In this document: positions 1-10,869 of the stretch, piece by piece
How the letters are laid out: each line of letters begins with the position of its first letter
How positions within the stretch are numbered: the stretch's first letter is position 1
Source: Terfezia claveryi
Lineage: Eukaryota > Ascomycota > Pezizomycetes > Pezizales > Pezizaceae
Assembly: GCA_015179025.1 (NCBI GenBank)
Contig: WHUX01000181.1
Span: 1 to 64,000, forward strand
Direction: 5' to 3'
DNA: 64,000 nucleotides
Notes under the pieces: generated by a model
What the model was told of the DNA's origin: nothing
Database searches by the model: none
What the model saw: only the letters and a program-made list of their open reading frames with translations
Translations under genes and position numbers: made by a program

Positions 1-533
1 ATGCTCTCGTGGTATTTACTATCTTATTCAGCGACTTTTCCTACTGCCAGCTAGCTTCATTCTATATTTTCCTATTTTCTCTTGAGTTAAGAATATATTG
101 GTTACAAGCATACTTCCCCCTGTCCGAACGATATACTTGTACAGCACACTTCGGCAGCCCTTCAGACGAGATATCTCACGACACAGAGGCCCCCCGGGCA
201 CACAACCAGCATCAATCGATAGATCTTACCCAGCCCCATAACATATCCAACTCTTAGGTTCAACGGGCGACATCTTTGCACCTTCCCCCAGCTCCAAAGC
301 TCTAGAATCCCTGCTGCAATTCTTCCCTACCACCCTGTACCACAGGAACACGCCAGCACATCATTCTCAGCCCTAGGCTGTCCTATAGGGAGAAGGATAA
401 CTCCCACACCTCACGAGCGGCCAGTCATATAACAGTCACACAAGCCGCGAAACGATCGACACCAACGACCAATAAGGGAATTTGTAACTCCCACACCACC
501 CCACGATCGAATATACACGATTCTACGAACGAA
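1..533 (+). other. LINE 5' leader-like sequence, no gene
   Basis: No convincing reading frame. Around 475-510 the motif GGGAATTTGTAACTCCCAC recurs; the same motif sits just before the ORF1 start in the LINE copy at 8641-10486 (about 8942-8960), and a close variant occurs at about 17970. This stretch is therefore read as the 5' leader of the LINE whose ORF1 follows. The first 250 bases have no further recognisable content. Confidence 0.5.
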
Positions 534-2523
534 ATGGTGGGGAACGTAAAGTTCTGCGCGGTCAAAAGATTAGGACTAAGAAACAAGGGCGACAAAGCGA
601 TCATCATCGGGGGGAATGCCTATAGGTGTTTAGAAAGCTTCGCCAATTGGGCAGATTTACCGGCGGCAGAGGGGGCCGCGGCTAGAGGGCACCTAGCTTT
701 AGAGCGAGGCGAGCTCACAGCATGATAGTCACGGATATGGAGCTCAATTCAGATCAACTCGAGGACATCATCAGAGTGGAAGACTCCTACCTAGTCGAGC
801 TTGACGGGAATGAAGAGACCCAGGGTACCATTAGAGTCAACCCGCACAACAGGGGTTTCCGATGCGGTCGGGACGCAAGGATCGAATGCTTGACCTGCAG
901 GGACATGTCGGAGTCAGAGGAGGACGACGAAGAGGAGGAGGACATCAGCACTCGAGACCTCACGAACCGCCCAAAGAGTCAACCCCCAGAGCCCGCTCCC
1001 CTGCTTCCTCAAACTCATTATACTACAGATCACCTCCCCCATACCAAGGATCCCCAGCAGCATCCAAGAGGTCCAGGACGGGGAACCGGAGTACGAAAGA
1101 CGGGCTTTGGAGGGCACACCCCTGGACGCGAGGATATTGGAGGAATTCTTCAAAATAAAGATGGAAGTCAGGACCGAACAGGCAGCTACGACGGCGGAAA
1201 TAAAGAGTTACATGCTAAGGAGGGAGGATTTGGCCGTTTTCCAAGAATCCGTAAGCGCGATGTTAAAAAACAGAGATACTCACCTTGACAGGGTACGGGA
1301 GGAGATCTTCGGAGGCTTCCGAGCTTTGCAAGAAGACTTCCGCAGAGTTATGGAGGCTTGCACGACGACAGGAAGGGCAGCCATAGCCAACTTAGGCCAG
1401 ACAGCAGCAAACGGTATTGTTGTCCTGGATTCCCCCAGCCCCAGCCCCAGCCACCTACCTGGCGCAATACCAAACAACCACCGAACGGAGGTCCACCCGC
1501 CCCTCACGATCTCAGATGACCCCAATAATGACCATTACATCAGGTGTGTAACGAGGGCACAAAAGGTCCAGGCATCCTGGATTCGGACCACAGTTCACGC
1601 CCAGCGAGGGCTAGCATCTCCAAGGCACCGGGTACGAAGGGTGCCTCCAATGTCACAACTCCAGCCTCTACTCCAGAGGGCCCGCGGGTGAGGGAAAACA
1701 AGGGACCCGAGCCAAGCAAGGGGAAAGGGAAGGCGAAGGGGAAGGGTAAAGAGAGGGTACAAGGGGGAGCACACCCAGAGGCAGGTCCGGTCCCACCCCC
1801 GAGGTTCACCCATCGAGAGACCGCCGACCAGGTCGCGGCAGCAATACAGGACGGGGACTTCAACACACCAACACCGACACCACAAGCAGCAACACGGGAC
1901 GTGGACCTCACCACACCAACACCAACACCAACGGAGCCTCAGATACCACGACCAGCAGGGTCAGTCTCCCCTGCCGAGAATGTCGACTCAGCAATCGGCA
2001 ACAATGACCCCGCAAACGAACCACGAGCACCAGCCATACCAACAGGACCAAAAAACCAACGACCTAAAGGCAAAACAGTCAGATCTCTTCCCACTACGCC
2101 CCGCACTACACCAAACAGGCGAGCTCAGAGTGAGGAAATCTATGAGGAAATCCAAACTCTACAGACATTAGTATTAAACTCGGAAGAGCACAAGAGAGAG
2201 GTAGCGGAGGCAGGAAATAGGATAAAAGAGATGACGAAGGTACACCCAGACCGGAGGAACTGGATCGGTTCCAAGCCTCCACCACGAGTAGCAGCAGGGG
2301 AGTCAGTAGAAAGGGCGCAGAAGGAGCTGATGAGAGCCAGACGGGCCCAACAGTCTCAGGAGGAAGTGGCCAAAGATGCTAGGGATTCAGTGAAGGAAGC
2401 GAATGCGACCATTAAAAGCAACGAATCCGATTTAAAAAACATCAGAAAGGCACTAAAACCACTGGTCAAGGGGCTCTATGCCTGCACGAACAGCGATGAG
2501 ATACCATGGGATCAGACACTAGC
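534..2523 (+). pseudogene. LINE ORF1 (gag-like), frameshifted and cut by a TIR element
   Basis: RNA-binding ORF1 of a Tad1-like LINE, now spread over overlapping frames (534-725, 722-1288, 1107-1691, 1544-2523). It starts at the first ATG after the leader motif. Visible parts: a Cys-containing segment (FRCGRDARIECLTCRD, about 860-905), an acidic run, a Pro/Thr-rich middle with a GKGKAKGKGKE stretch (about 1720-1755), and a charged, probably coiled-coil end (about 2140-2500). The segment IIIGGNAYRCLESF near 600 and the Cys segment have counterparts on the minus strand at 16.0-16.7 kb, which supports a repeated ORF1 type. The frame runs straight into the TIR element at 2524, so the residues after that point are not LINE. 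At least three frame changes make it non-functional. Confidence 0.6.
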
Positions 2524-3181
2524 ATCAGCAAAAAAAAATCTGCGCCAGGACGCAGCGATACCTCACGTGCGTCACGTGCGTTGTGAGTCTGTCGGTGCGT
2601 CAGAGTACGTCCTGAGCCTGTAGGTGCAGCCGGTGCGTCCTGTGCCCGTAAGTGCGTCAGGCTGCATTCTGACCCTGATGCGGCAGCGTTCTGTGCGTGT
2701 TCCTGCCTCAGGCGCATACGTAAAAACACCCCTGCGTCACGACGCCCTTAGTAAAACACCCTGAATATTCGCATCCCTATGAGCCTCGAATTGACTGTCC
2801 AAATGGGCCTAGTATCACCTTCCTACAGACCATGCATATTTTTTTTTTTTTTTTTAAATACTTGTTACTCTTATTCGGTCCCAGTAGGGGGACCATGAAG
2901 AGCCACCAGGAAACCCAGGTGGATTCAGGACAAGGCAAGTTAATCTGCCAGGTCCGGCACGCGCAAAGCAAAAGATAGATACATGGTAGATGGCCCCCCT
3001 GCTGTCATTAACCGCGCTAGCAGATGACCTAGAGAGGCCTGACGAGGGCCAGTGTCTAAGAAATTGAAAAACGTTTAAGGAGAATCGTGAGTGCTACCGG
3101 CCAACTGAGGCCAGCCCATCCTAGCATGAATGGATATTTCTAATTCCCCTGATGGCCCCGGCGTCCATTCCAGCCCTCCGC

Positions 3182-4027
3182 CTATGCGCCTCTTCCTGCC
3201 ATTTTCTTATATAGGAAGCTGAAGAAGGCTTCCACTGCATCCCAGTCCTCTCCCTCCTCCTCTCGGATCCAAATCGGGCGATCTAGATCTTCCCAATCCT
3301 TTATACTTCCTAGGGCCTGTCTCTGATCGTGGAAATGGGGGCAAACGAAGACCAGGTGCCGACCATCCTGTGTGTGATGTCCGCAGGGGCAAGCGCTTGA
3401 TGTTGCTTTACCCAGGCGGGAGAGCCATGACTTCTGAGGTCCTTTCTCTGTCCTGCACCACGTATATGCGGACAGAGCGTGGCGGTTCCATTCTGACCTC
3501 CGAATCCCGAAACCGGGGCTGGTGCGTGCTGCTGCTCGCTTGGCTTTGGAAAGTTGTCTGATGCCTCCTTCTGTGACGAGTGATTCTTGTGCCCTGACCT
3601 GTCCTAGAGTCGAGCTGAAGGCGGCTAGCTTATCTGCTTCCTCATTGCCTCTGATACCAATGTGTGAGCGAAGCCACGAGATGGCAGTATCATAGTGGTT
3701 GCTGTCGCGTTCGGTCAAGAGTGCTATAAGGTTAGACTCTATCCCGCTTCTGGGTAGCTGTGTTCTGAGGGAGAGGTTAACTATGGAGGATATAGCGGCT
3801 GCAGAATCGGATAGGAGGTGTATCATAGGAGTGTCTTTGTGAGCTTGGAGTGCGAGTGCTATCGCTTGACGTTCGGCATCAGCAACTGTGGATTCTGTCC
3901 CAAGGTAAGAATAACCTGAGACTGAGGGGTTCCCCTGGATATCCTCTGAGTAAAATGCCGAGGCGTGGTGTCCTCCTTTCCCTGTGCCATCAGTATAGCA
4001 GAGTGCACAAACGGGGGGGATCTTCCA
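3182..4027 (-). pseudogene. LINE ORF2 C-terminus: RNase H and zinc knuckle
   Basis: About 281 open codons bounded upstream by a TGA at 4028-4030; no start belongs to it, since it is the tail of a truncated ORF2. RNase H would remove the RNA strand of the cDNA hybrid. Catalytic residues are visible in order: Asp in CYTDGTGKGG, Glu in ESTVADAERQA, Asp in LLSDSAAA, and the C-terminal SHIGIRGNEEADKLA block. About 80 residues later comes a Cys/His cluster, CPCGHHTQDGRHLVFVCP, typical of the end of fungal LINE ORF2. The domain itself is undamaged, but the reverse transcriptase upstream is missing, so the copy cannot move on its own. Identification as type I RNase H of a LINE is firm. Confidence 0.85.
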
Positions 4028-5259
4028 TCAGGACATGCCCTGATGGTGTGTTAAGTCCTTCCGGCATTGCTGTCGGAGGTCAACATTGATTTTTCGACCT
4101 AGGGCACAACTTGCCCTTACCCCTTTCGGGGTCCCCTCGGAGGTATTAGCGGCGACGGGGTGGACGGGCACTGTTATTCTCCGCCGGGCTGTCCCCGGCC
4201 TTGCCGCTGGGGAGAGAAAAACTGCCCTACTCCACCAGCCGACAAGACGGCCTTTCCTGTATCGCCTCCCTCATCAGTTCTCAGTTTTCAATATGGGACA
4301 TACTCACGGCGTTACCCGCTTTCCATATCTTGTAGTGGACCAGACCCACTTACTGAGTTGAATCAGTAGAGAACTATGCGGTCGCAACTCCGCTATAGCA
4401 TTTGCCTTTGCTCCTTAAGCCTCAGCAGGTGAACTGCGTACGCATTGCTGCGTTCATTGAGACCGACACCCGCATCCGTCCTGTCGGACCGTTACGCTGC
4501 AGTTAACCCGGAACCCCGAGCTCTTGTATGCAATGTCAGGGAACACGCGTAATGGAATTCATTACTCTAATGGTGCTCTGAACCGTACGTAACGCCTCGC
4601 CTCAAGCTGCATTTCTCAGCTCTTCGCGATGCAGAAGGTGGTACATACAAACTCCCACCATCCGCCGGCGGTGTCTCGCCACCGGTCTCTATAGGTATAT
4701 TACTGTGAACACTACTGCTCAATGTGAACGATTCGCAGTGGACACTATACCAAAGATCCCCCAGTGACTAACCAATACATCACACGTACTGGAGGAAACC
4801 CCCTACGGGTAGTGCCAGCCATGACTGTTTGTACGAGATGTGACCTGTCCGAGCCCAACCGGAATTCAACCGGACTTAACCTGGCGCACGCACCTGGTGG
4901 TGAGTCAACTGCTAGGTAATGGAGATGACTGGGGGTACTTCACTACGACGAGTTGCTGTCTCTGCCCTTGCTCGGCTATCCGCCCCCAGGTGCATTTCGA
5001 CCCCGAAGGGCCCCCACCAGGACTCGAAGGGAGGATAAGCGAGTGTAACAGTTGAGACTATCTATGCATGAAGTAGGCCCTGAGTGGCATTTCTCCCCTT
5101 CGCAGGAACCTCTTGGGACCCGGTCGGTTGGTTTTCAGGAACACCAGTAGCCAACTGCATACTCGACGTGTATTGCACACATCGCACTCGCGCTTTTCAT
5201 CTCTGCATAGGACGAGATTTCCCCGTCTTAGCATGCGAGGGGCTTGTACGTTCCAACCT
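4028..5259 (-). other. non-coding 5' part of the inserted LINE
   Basis: No frame longer than about 90 codons and no reverse transcriptase motif in six frames. A block at about 4905-5010 (GACTGGGGGTACTTC ... CAGGTGCATTTCGAC) recurs at 7725-7790 and 7830-7905, so it is repeated material. It may be a rearranged inner part of the LINE; its role is unknown. Confidence 0.4.
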
Positions 5260-5639
5260 CAGACCATGCATATAGGGAGGCCAAAAAACCATGATTTCTA
5301 TGTATATAGAGAGACTGCCAAAGCGTGCTTATCATATATATACAGGAACCGTGACAGCATGCTTTTCATACATATTGAGAATCTGCTCATTCGCTTCCCA
5401 GATATAGCTATTTCCTCCTCCGTGCTAGATTTGGCCAAGAGCAGCAGGCGCTCCAAGTCAACAAAGCGGAGTGGTTGGAGGCACGACAAGTTCTAAGACA
5501 GCGCCAGTCAGTTGGGTAGCTGGATACGAGATCAGGGGGCGGGCGGCACGGAGAGTCCCAATTTCCACGGTGTGGCAGGCTGGGACTTAGAGATTTTCTT
5601 ACTGATTTCTATGCTTCCATACGCTCTACCGAGCTTTGC

Positions 5640-6140
5640 AGGCTTTGTGGACGTGGATATCCAGCCTAGTAAGGACCCCCGATTGCAGGCTCATATGGAC
5701 GCGGATATCGAGGCTAATGAGGACCCTTGATGGCAGGCTAATAAGGACCTCCGACTGCAGGCTCATGGATATCGAGGCTAATAAGGACCCCCAATTGCAG
5801 GCTCATATGGACGCGGATATCGAGGCTAATAAGGACCCCCTAACAAGGACCCCCAATTGCAGGCTCATATGGACGCGGATATCGAGGCTAATGAGGACCC
5901 CCAATTGCAGGCTCATTTGGACGCGGATATCCAGGCTAATAAGGACCCCCGATTGCAGGCTAATAAGAACCCCCAATTGCAGGCTCATATAGACGCGGAT
6001 ATAGAGGCTAATAAGGACCCCCGATTGAAGGCTAATAAGGACCTCCGATTGCAGGCTCATATGGACGCGGATATCGAGGCTAATAAGGACCCCCGATTGC
6101 AGGCTCATTTGGACGTGGATCCATGCTAATCGGGACCCCC
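5640..6140 (+). repeat. 24-bp minisatellite in E1
   Basis: Roughly twenty units alternate between two 24-bp types, GGCTAATAAGGACCCCCGAT(TGCA) and GGCTCATATGGACGCGGATA(TCGA). The unit length equals that of the minisatellite at 53.95-54.84 kb in the related element. Because 24 is divisible by three, long frames stay open on both strands; these are not genes. The 3' flank (6141-6290, GTGATTTTGG) is also shared with that element. Confidence 0.9.
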
Positions 6141-6673
6141 AGTTGCAGGCTCATAGGGACGTGGATATACAGGTTGTTTGGCAAAGTGATACTGGGCTCA
6201 TTTGGACGGTGAATTTGAGACTCATGGATGTGAATATCGAGGCGGTTTTGCACAGTGATTTTGGGGCCCTACTATAGTTGTATGTTTACTAGCTATATAG
6301 ATTATATCGTGAGAATAAAAATAAATATTGGGAAATGCATAAAATGCAGGACAATAGAAAAACAAAGGCGCGCGCGGCTATGCTAGGAAACCGTTGTGAA
6401 TTGAAATGTTACGGAAATCGCAGCTACTCTCATGAAGAGAATGGGATTTTGAGTGAGTAGAGGAGGAAGAAAAATGAGGTGTATGCTAGAGAAGGGGGTG
6501 GAGGAGGCTTCCTTAATGAGGAGGGACCGAAGGTGTTACTTTGGTCGGTAGCGTCGGTAGGGGAAATTGTGCGTTCGGTAGGTTACTGATAATATGGCTG
6601 CGTCGCAAGGCTGAGTTTTGCTATAGAGCGTCAGGTGCGTCACGCACCTGACGCAGATTAAGTGTTTGCTGAT
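6141..6673. other. right end of E1, no gene
   Basis: Contains a shared block (AAATGCATAAAATGCAGG, compare AAATGCATAGAATGCAGG near 55140), then unique sequence, then GCGTCAGGTGCGTCACGCAC and the terminal TTTGCTGAT. The last 60 bases can fold on themselves through GGTGCGT/ACGCACC. No frame is supported. Confidence 0.6.
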
Positions 6674-7446
6674 GTGTCTGTATGGTTCCCGTATAGAGGG
6701 AACGTAGTGCAAGAGGGCTCATACCGCCATTTGAGTTACCCAGTCTTACCATCACATGGAGTAGGCTGGTTGCCTTCTTGGTGCGTACCTTATGTGTTGG
6801 TCCCATTGGAGATTACTTTTGATATAGACCCGGAGTGTTTTGCATGTTGAGGGAGTCCTCCTGTGGAAGTCCACTCTGCTTTCTTTTTCCGGGTCCCAAG
6901 TGAGGTTGTCGTACTGGCGCTCTGTCCTAGAGCCTGGTTAACTTTCTCTACTAAGGCATCGTGTTGTCGTATTGGTAAGTTGCTGATGATCAGGGGGTTG
7001 ATGTCGTCTACGTAGCTGAAGAGGTCGGCTGAAATCCGCCTATTGGAATGGGGTTGTGGGTGTGCTCGTGTAGGGATATGCCTGCTCCCACTTGGTGTTG
7101 TTATTAGCGTTGTGATAGTCTCCGATGCCCTGCGTAGAGTGCCGGCGATGAGGATTAGCCAGATGACTGGAGAGAGGGGACTCCCCTGTGGGGTCCCTTC
7201 ACTCATGCTTCCGACTCCCCGGGGGGCACCACCCCAGCTGATTGTGAATTCTCCGTATCGTAGGAAGTTCTTCACGAATGTGGTCTGGTGTTTTGGTGTT
7301 TCCGCTTGTTCGAGTGGCTGGATCGTAGCTTCTTTTCTGACATTGTTGAATGCGCTGACGATGTCCTTTGCAGGGTAACTTTGTGCCCTTGTTTTATTGC
7401 TCTTTCTGTATATGACATCGTGAGCATCATAGCATCCATCGCTGAT
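6674..7446 (-). pseudogene. LINE reverse transcriptase fragment
   Basis: ORF2 reverse transcriptase of a Tad1-like LINE. One frame is open from 7446 (TAG at 7447-7449) to 6790. It shows motif A-like AKDIVSAFNNV, motif B GTPQGSPLSPVIW and the catalytic motif C FSYVDDINPLI. Downstream, after a frameshift near 6790-6806, comes RLGNSNGGMSPLALRSLYTG, a standard post-catalytic LINE segment. The reading then stops at the E1 terminus (6673), so E1 or a rearrangement interrupts it. It has no N-terminal endonuclease. The family assignment is firm, and the copy is dead. Confidence 0.85.
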
Positions 7447-7980
7447 CTACCTCAGCTCCCGAGGGGGCCCTCCCCCCCCGGTATAAATCTCATCATGATC
7501 TCCCTGCCCTCCCGGGTAGGTATGCTCGGACTCATCTTTCGATCATAAATAGGTTTTGAGTGACCTGTCATCCTAAATAGCACTTGCACATAGTGGGCTG
7601 GGGCGATACTGCCGGTATATTAGGAATCATACTTTCGTACCTGATGAGAATTTAATGCGCCCTTTGTACCTTAAGCCCCTTCGCTAAAGCCTTGCTCACT
7701 TCAGTGCAGACTATGCTACCCCCCCCGCCATCATCGGTGAGTTGCTTTCTCTGCCCTAACCCCCACAGGTGTATTTCGACCACCGGGAGTCATCACCTTA
7801 GCTTCGGTCCCACGGTGACTGCTGGCCTATTATATGCGACTGGGGGTGCTTCCTCTATGACGAGTTGTTGGCTCTCCCCTAACCCGACCTCAGGTGCATT
7901 CAGGGTCTCGCAAGGTGACTCGATGAGATCCGCGAGACGTTTTGAATGCGTCGGCGGGTAACAACACCAATCCACACCCT
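7447..7980 (-). other. degraded LINE-linked sequence with an internal direct repeat
   Basis: Lies upstream of the reverse transcriptase on the minus strand, with no open frame. Two related blocks, 7725-7790 and 7830-7905, share GAGTTG(C/T)T...CTCTCCC(T)AACCC...CAGGTG(C/T)AT(T) and also resemble 4905-5010. Confidence 0.4.
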
Positions 7981-7986
7981 ACTAAC

Positions 7987-8093
7987 CCAGACATCCTGAG
8001 TATGCGAATTCAGACATCCTCAGAATGGGAGTTCAGACATCTTGTGTAATCGACATGTCTGAATTGGCATATACTCGAGATGTCTGAACTGGG
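7987..8093. repeat. short foldback repeat
   Basis: Imperfect inverted repeat of about 35 bp per arm. CAGACATCCTGAGTATGCGA on the left pairs with TATACTCGAGATGTCTG on the right, around a 35-bp centre. It may be a small MITE-like hairpin; no target duplication was identified. Confidence 0.55.
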
Positions 8094-8218
8094 GGACAGA
8101 AACTGATTGAGTTTGTTCAAGTCGTCGACGTTGACTGCCATACAATTTCTAGGCGTGCCAAGTTGTTCGTCCGTCGACGGCAACGCTCACACAATTTTGT
8201 ACGAGCGTTGACACGGTT

Positions 8219-8249
8219 CTGTCAACGCTGTCAACGCTGTCAACGCTGT
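8219..8249 (+). repeat. three 9-bp direct repeats
   Basis: CTGTCAACG is repeated three times in tandem, within a zone rich in GTCGACG and GTCAACG words (8120-8270). No function is evident. Confidence 0.7.
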
Positions 8250-8332
8250 ATACTGGGCTAACTCTTCGACGTCCTGAACGAGTGCAGCGACAACACCGCC
8301 ATCCCGCACAATTGAGCTGGCGGTCGACTGGA

Positions 8333-8599
8333 ATGGCACGGGGAATTCAAAGCACATATCTAGATGAACTGGGGCTAGATTTACTGAGCGACGAGTTTAA
8401 AGGTTTGGCAGAAAGACAAAGACTTTGGGAATCCGTTGACTACAATGAGCGCAACAAGTTTGCTTCACGCATCTGCAGTGTGGAACACATCAAGAAACTA
8501 GCATCAGAGTTTTATGGAATCGAAATGAGAGTGGTATACTGGAATTCCATGGGATCTCTGGAATGGTCACGATGTGGCCTGTGTGGTGGACATGGGTAA
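8333..8599 (+). CDS. hypothetical protein, 3' end cut by a LINE
   Basis: An 88-codon frame from ATG 8333, rich in charged residues (DELGLDLLSDEFKGLAERQR at its start, then SVEHIKKLASEFYGIEMRVV). Composition is that of ordinary protein and it has no low-complexity bias, unlike the LINE frames around it. The ORF1-only LINE at 8641-10486 inserted 41 bp downstream, so a longer gene or a following exon may have been disrupted. Family not recognised. It could also be a chance frame. Confidence 0.35.
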   Translation: MARGIQSTYLDELGLDLLSDEFKGLAERQRLWESVDYNERNKFASRICSVEHIKKLASEFYGIEMRVVYWNSMGSLEWSRCGLCGGHG

Positions 8600-8640
8600 G
8601 GGGAAAATGATGGTCGCTGTGGTATATACAGCACTATCCC

Positions 8641-10486
8641 CGGCACGCAACGTACATCTCGGATCTGAGGTCAGGACGAGCGCTCGGTCGGACCCCAACA
8701 ACCAGAGCAGCTACAGACAAACGGACGGCACCACGAGAAAGCCCCCGCCGCCCGCAACAGGTTACAGGAACACCCACTCGAACCTCGGGGTAACAACTAT
8801 CGCGACACTTTCCCCCTCGATTGAAGCCTTTTCCCCTCTTCCTTGTTCTTGTTTCTCCTCGCTCTCACAGAAATCTCCCCCTCACGGGCATTGGTCCACG
8901 ATTTCGTGAGATCACCCAGACAAAGTCGGCACCACCAATCAGGGAATTTGTAACTCCCACAGACAAGCAACATGCCTGGCAAGAGGCGGACTACAGACAA
9001 GTTACAACCCTGGGAAGGACAATCGAGTACACCCACCGCACAAGACCTGGCTGCCAGTACCGGTAATCGGGCATCCACAGCCACCACCACCACTTTATTG
9101 CGCCATCTGTGAAAAGTTCGGCCATAGGTCCAACGTGGAGTGCAAAATCGCGGCTGAACTCCCGGCTAAGAAGAAATCTGTTTGCGGTTATTGTGGCAAT
9201 CGCGGTCACGGGGACTACGAGTACTACACAAGCATCAACGACCTCAAAAGACAGCCGCCCCCCAATACAGCCACCCCCTTGGTCCACCCTGATCGAGCGA
9301 GGCAGATATCACAAGCCACATGCAACGATGATGTAGGCGACACCGCGGGGAACGAAAGCGAAGTGAGCAAGACCGAAGAAGACACCATCGGCACCTCCGA
9401 AGTATGCGAATGGCTCCAGTGCATAAGAGACACGCTCAGCAGTCATGACAGATGGGATTTCCATCGGCTGTATTTTACATATCCTCAAGGGAGAGGGTTT
9501 TGGTGATGTGGACGAAACCTTACACGACAAGGCCGCTGAGGGCCGAGCCAGATGGTGGTCAAAACTCACTCAAGAGGTACAAGCGAAGTATCCTCCTCCA
9601 GCACAACCACGACCACCACCGCATTCTCCTGTGACGGACACAAGCACTCAGACCACATCCGCACCACCACCACCATCGCCACCGCCACCACCGCAGGTCT
9701 CACACTCCAGCAGTCAAACCACACCTCCGGTCCCGATCAAGACTCCATGAATACGGACGACCCCCCAGCACGCTCCTACGCAGCAGCAGCGACCGGGTCT
9801 ACTAAGAGACCAGCACAGAGGCTCCCACCAAAAGACAAAGGCAAAGGCAAGGCCGAAGAGGTGCCACAACCACCCCCGAACCATAAGGGTAAGAGCAGGG
9901 AGAGGACGCAACCACCACTAGCAAGGTCCGTTGTCCTTCATACCGCACCAACAAGATACAAGCCAGGACAGATGCGAGGATGGATAGAGGAGGACAACAA
10001 AGGAGCCCAGATCTTGGGAATCCGCTGGTTGTTGTAACAAGATAGGAGAGTCGGGAAGCTGGCGTCGTCTCTGGTCGTCTACATAAAGGCGAACATCAAT
10101 CTCGACCATGGGAAGGAAAGTCTTCCACACCACAGGATATGATTGGAACAGATGAGCGGGATACTTGTGGCTTATTTTGTTTTCCCACCTGCAAGAATGT
10201 TGGGGGTTGTTTCCACTTGCGAGATATGGGGAGAATCTTTTTTTTTTTTTTTTTTTTTGGGGGGGAGGCCCCAGTCAGGGCTCTCGAGCTCATCCGGCAT
10301 TGTCAGTTAATGACAGCACGGGAGTTTCCCACTCACGACTTTATTTTCTTTGGTTATATGTGTACTTAGTTTTGCGACGGACCTGGCAGATTAACTTGAA
10401 TCCACCCGGGCTTCCGGGTGGCTCTTCATGGACCCCCCCGTTGGGTCCGCATAGGAGTAATTAGTATTTAAAAAAAAAAAAAAAAA
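8641..10486 (+). mobile_element. ORF1-only LINE copy L-a
   Basis: Plus-strand copy with 5' leader (8641-8971), ORF1 (8972-10154), family 3' tail and a 17-base poly(A) (10470-10486). No ORF2 is present; the ORF1 stop is followed within about 100 bp by the tail. A probable duplication GCACTATCCC (8631-8640) / GCACTATTCC (10490-10499) differs by one C/T change. The tail carries two hairpins: CCACCCGG (10402-10409)/CCGGGTGG (10414-10421) and GGACCC (10430-10435)/GGGTCC (10443-10448). A 21-base T run interrupts the sequence at 10238-10258. Confidence 0.8.
8972..10154 (+). pseudogene. LINE ORF1 (gag-like) with zinc knuckle, frameshifted
   Basis: Start ATG 8972 lies 12 bp after the conserved leader motif. 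In order: a CCHC-type knuckle CAICEKFGHRSNVEC (about 9097-9141), a second, incomplete one CGYCGNRGHGDYEY, a Pro/Thr-rich middle, a Lys-rich GKGKAE segment (about 9838), then VVLHTAPTRYKPGQMRGWIE and GIRWLL (9928-10035), ending near RKVFHTTGYDWNR and a TGA at 10152-10154. The C-terminal block matches the frame at 18447-18902. It binds template RNA in the retrotransposition particle (family knowledge). Frames change several times (9135-9506, 9445-9750, 9552-10037) and a TAA sits at 10036, so it is inactive. Confidence 0.75.
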
Positions 10487-10500
10487 GCTGCACTATTCCC

Positions 10501-10869
10501 AAGTTCATTCACAGTACCTCCTCCCGGACTCTCATCTTCCAATTGTACTCTAGCTCTCCCACCCTTAATCCCCTGAGGGTCGATGGTTCTCACTTCATCC
10601 GCGAAGGCATTGATCTCAACAAAATCATCGTCATTCCCGCGATCATCGCCTAGCGCTGGCTTGGCTATATTGGCAAAGGCTGCCGTTTTATGTGTTCAAG
10701 TAGGGAAGCGCGTGTAATTGTAGTGTTAATAATGCGGGTATTTGGGTGTGTTAGGTTCCGTGCAGTCTGGTTGGGTTTAGTGCTGCTCTAGGGCCGTCGG
10801 GTGTGATAGGAGTCTGCATGTCAGCATATGTTGCTATGCGATGTCTATTCCAAAGGTTTTCCCCCCGTT
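10501..10869. other. no gene seen
   Basis: Mixed-composition spacer between two LINE copies. No frame above 60 codons and no repeat structure recognised. Confidence 0.4.

Larger units (their letters stand above)
2840..5259 (-). mobile_element. 5'-truncated LINE inserted in E1
   Basis: Minus-strand LINE copy. Its poly(A) appears as a T run at 2839-2855, and it is flanked by a perfect 14-bp duplication CAGACCATGCATAT (2826-2839 and 5260-5273), the mark of target-primed reverse transcription. From its 3' end inward come the family 3' tail (2856-3050), an RNase H/zinc-knuckle frame (3182-4027) and about 1.2 kb without an open frame. The tail has a hairpin GGTCCC (2877-2882)/GGGACC (2889-2894) and a second, imperfect one upstream; both recur in the other LINE tails of this window. 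Confidence 0.85.
2524..6673. mobile_element. TIR element E1 (24-bp minisatellite class), carrying a LINE insertion
   Basis: The left end reads ATCAGCAAAAAAAAATCTGC and the right end reads GTGTTTGCTGAT, an inverted pair followed inward by GCGTC-rich sequence (GCGCCAGGACGCAG left, GCACCTGACGCAG right). The interior holds a 24-bp minisatellite and, before it, sequence also found in the element at 53150-55541 (for example TGGGACTTAGAG, and GTTCTAAGACAGC). No transposase is visible, so it is non-autonomous. A LINE copy (2840-5259) sits inside it. The outer flanks do not match: left is LINE ORF1 on plus, right is LINE reverse transcriptase on minus. A rearrangement, or loss of the original flank, is implied. 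No clear target-site duplication is seen. Confidence 0.65.

Noticed and set aside
9..257. 82-codon frame at the window start
   Set aside because: No conserved features; it lies in LINE 5' leader-like sequence and is open at a length expected by chance.
4100..5259. Possible rDNA fragment
   Set aside because: GC-rich and non-coding with short palindromic words, but no recognisable conserved rRNA segment; it is bounded by a LINE duplication and shares blocks with 7.7-7.9 kb.
10238..10258. Poly(T) run as the 3' end of a minus-strand LINE
   Set aside because: The family tail continues on plus across the run in L-a, L-b and L-c alignment; it is an internal T expansion in L-a.
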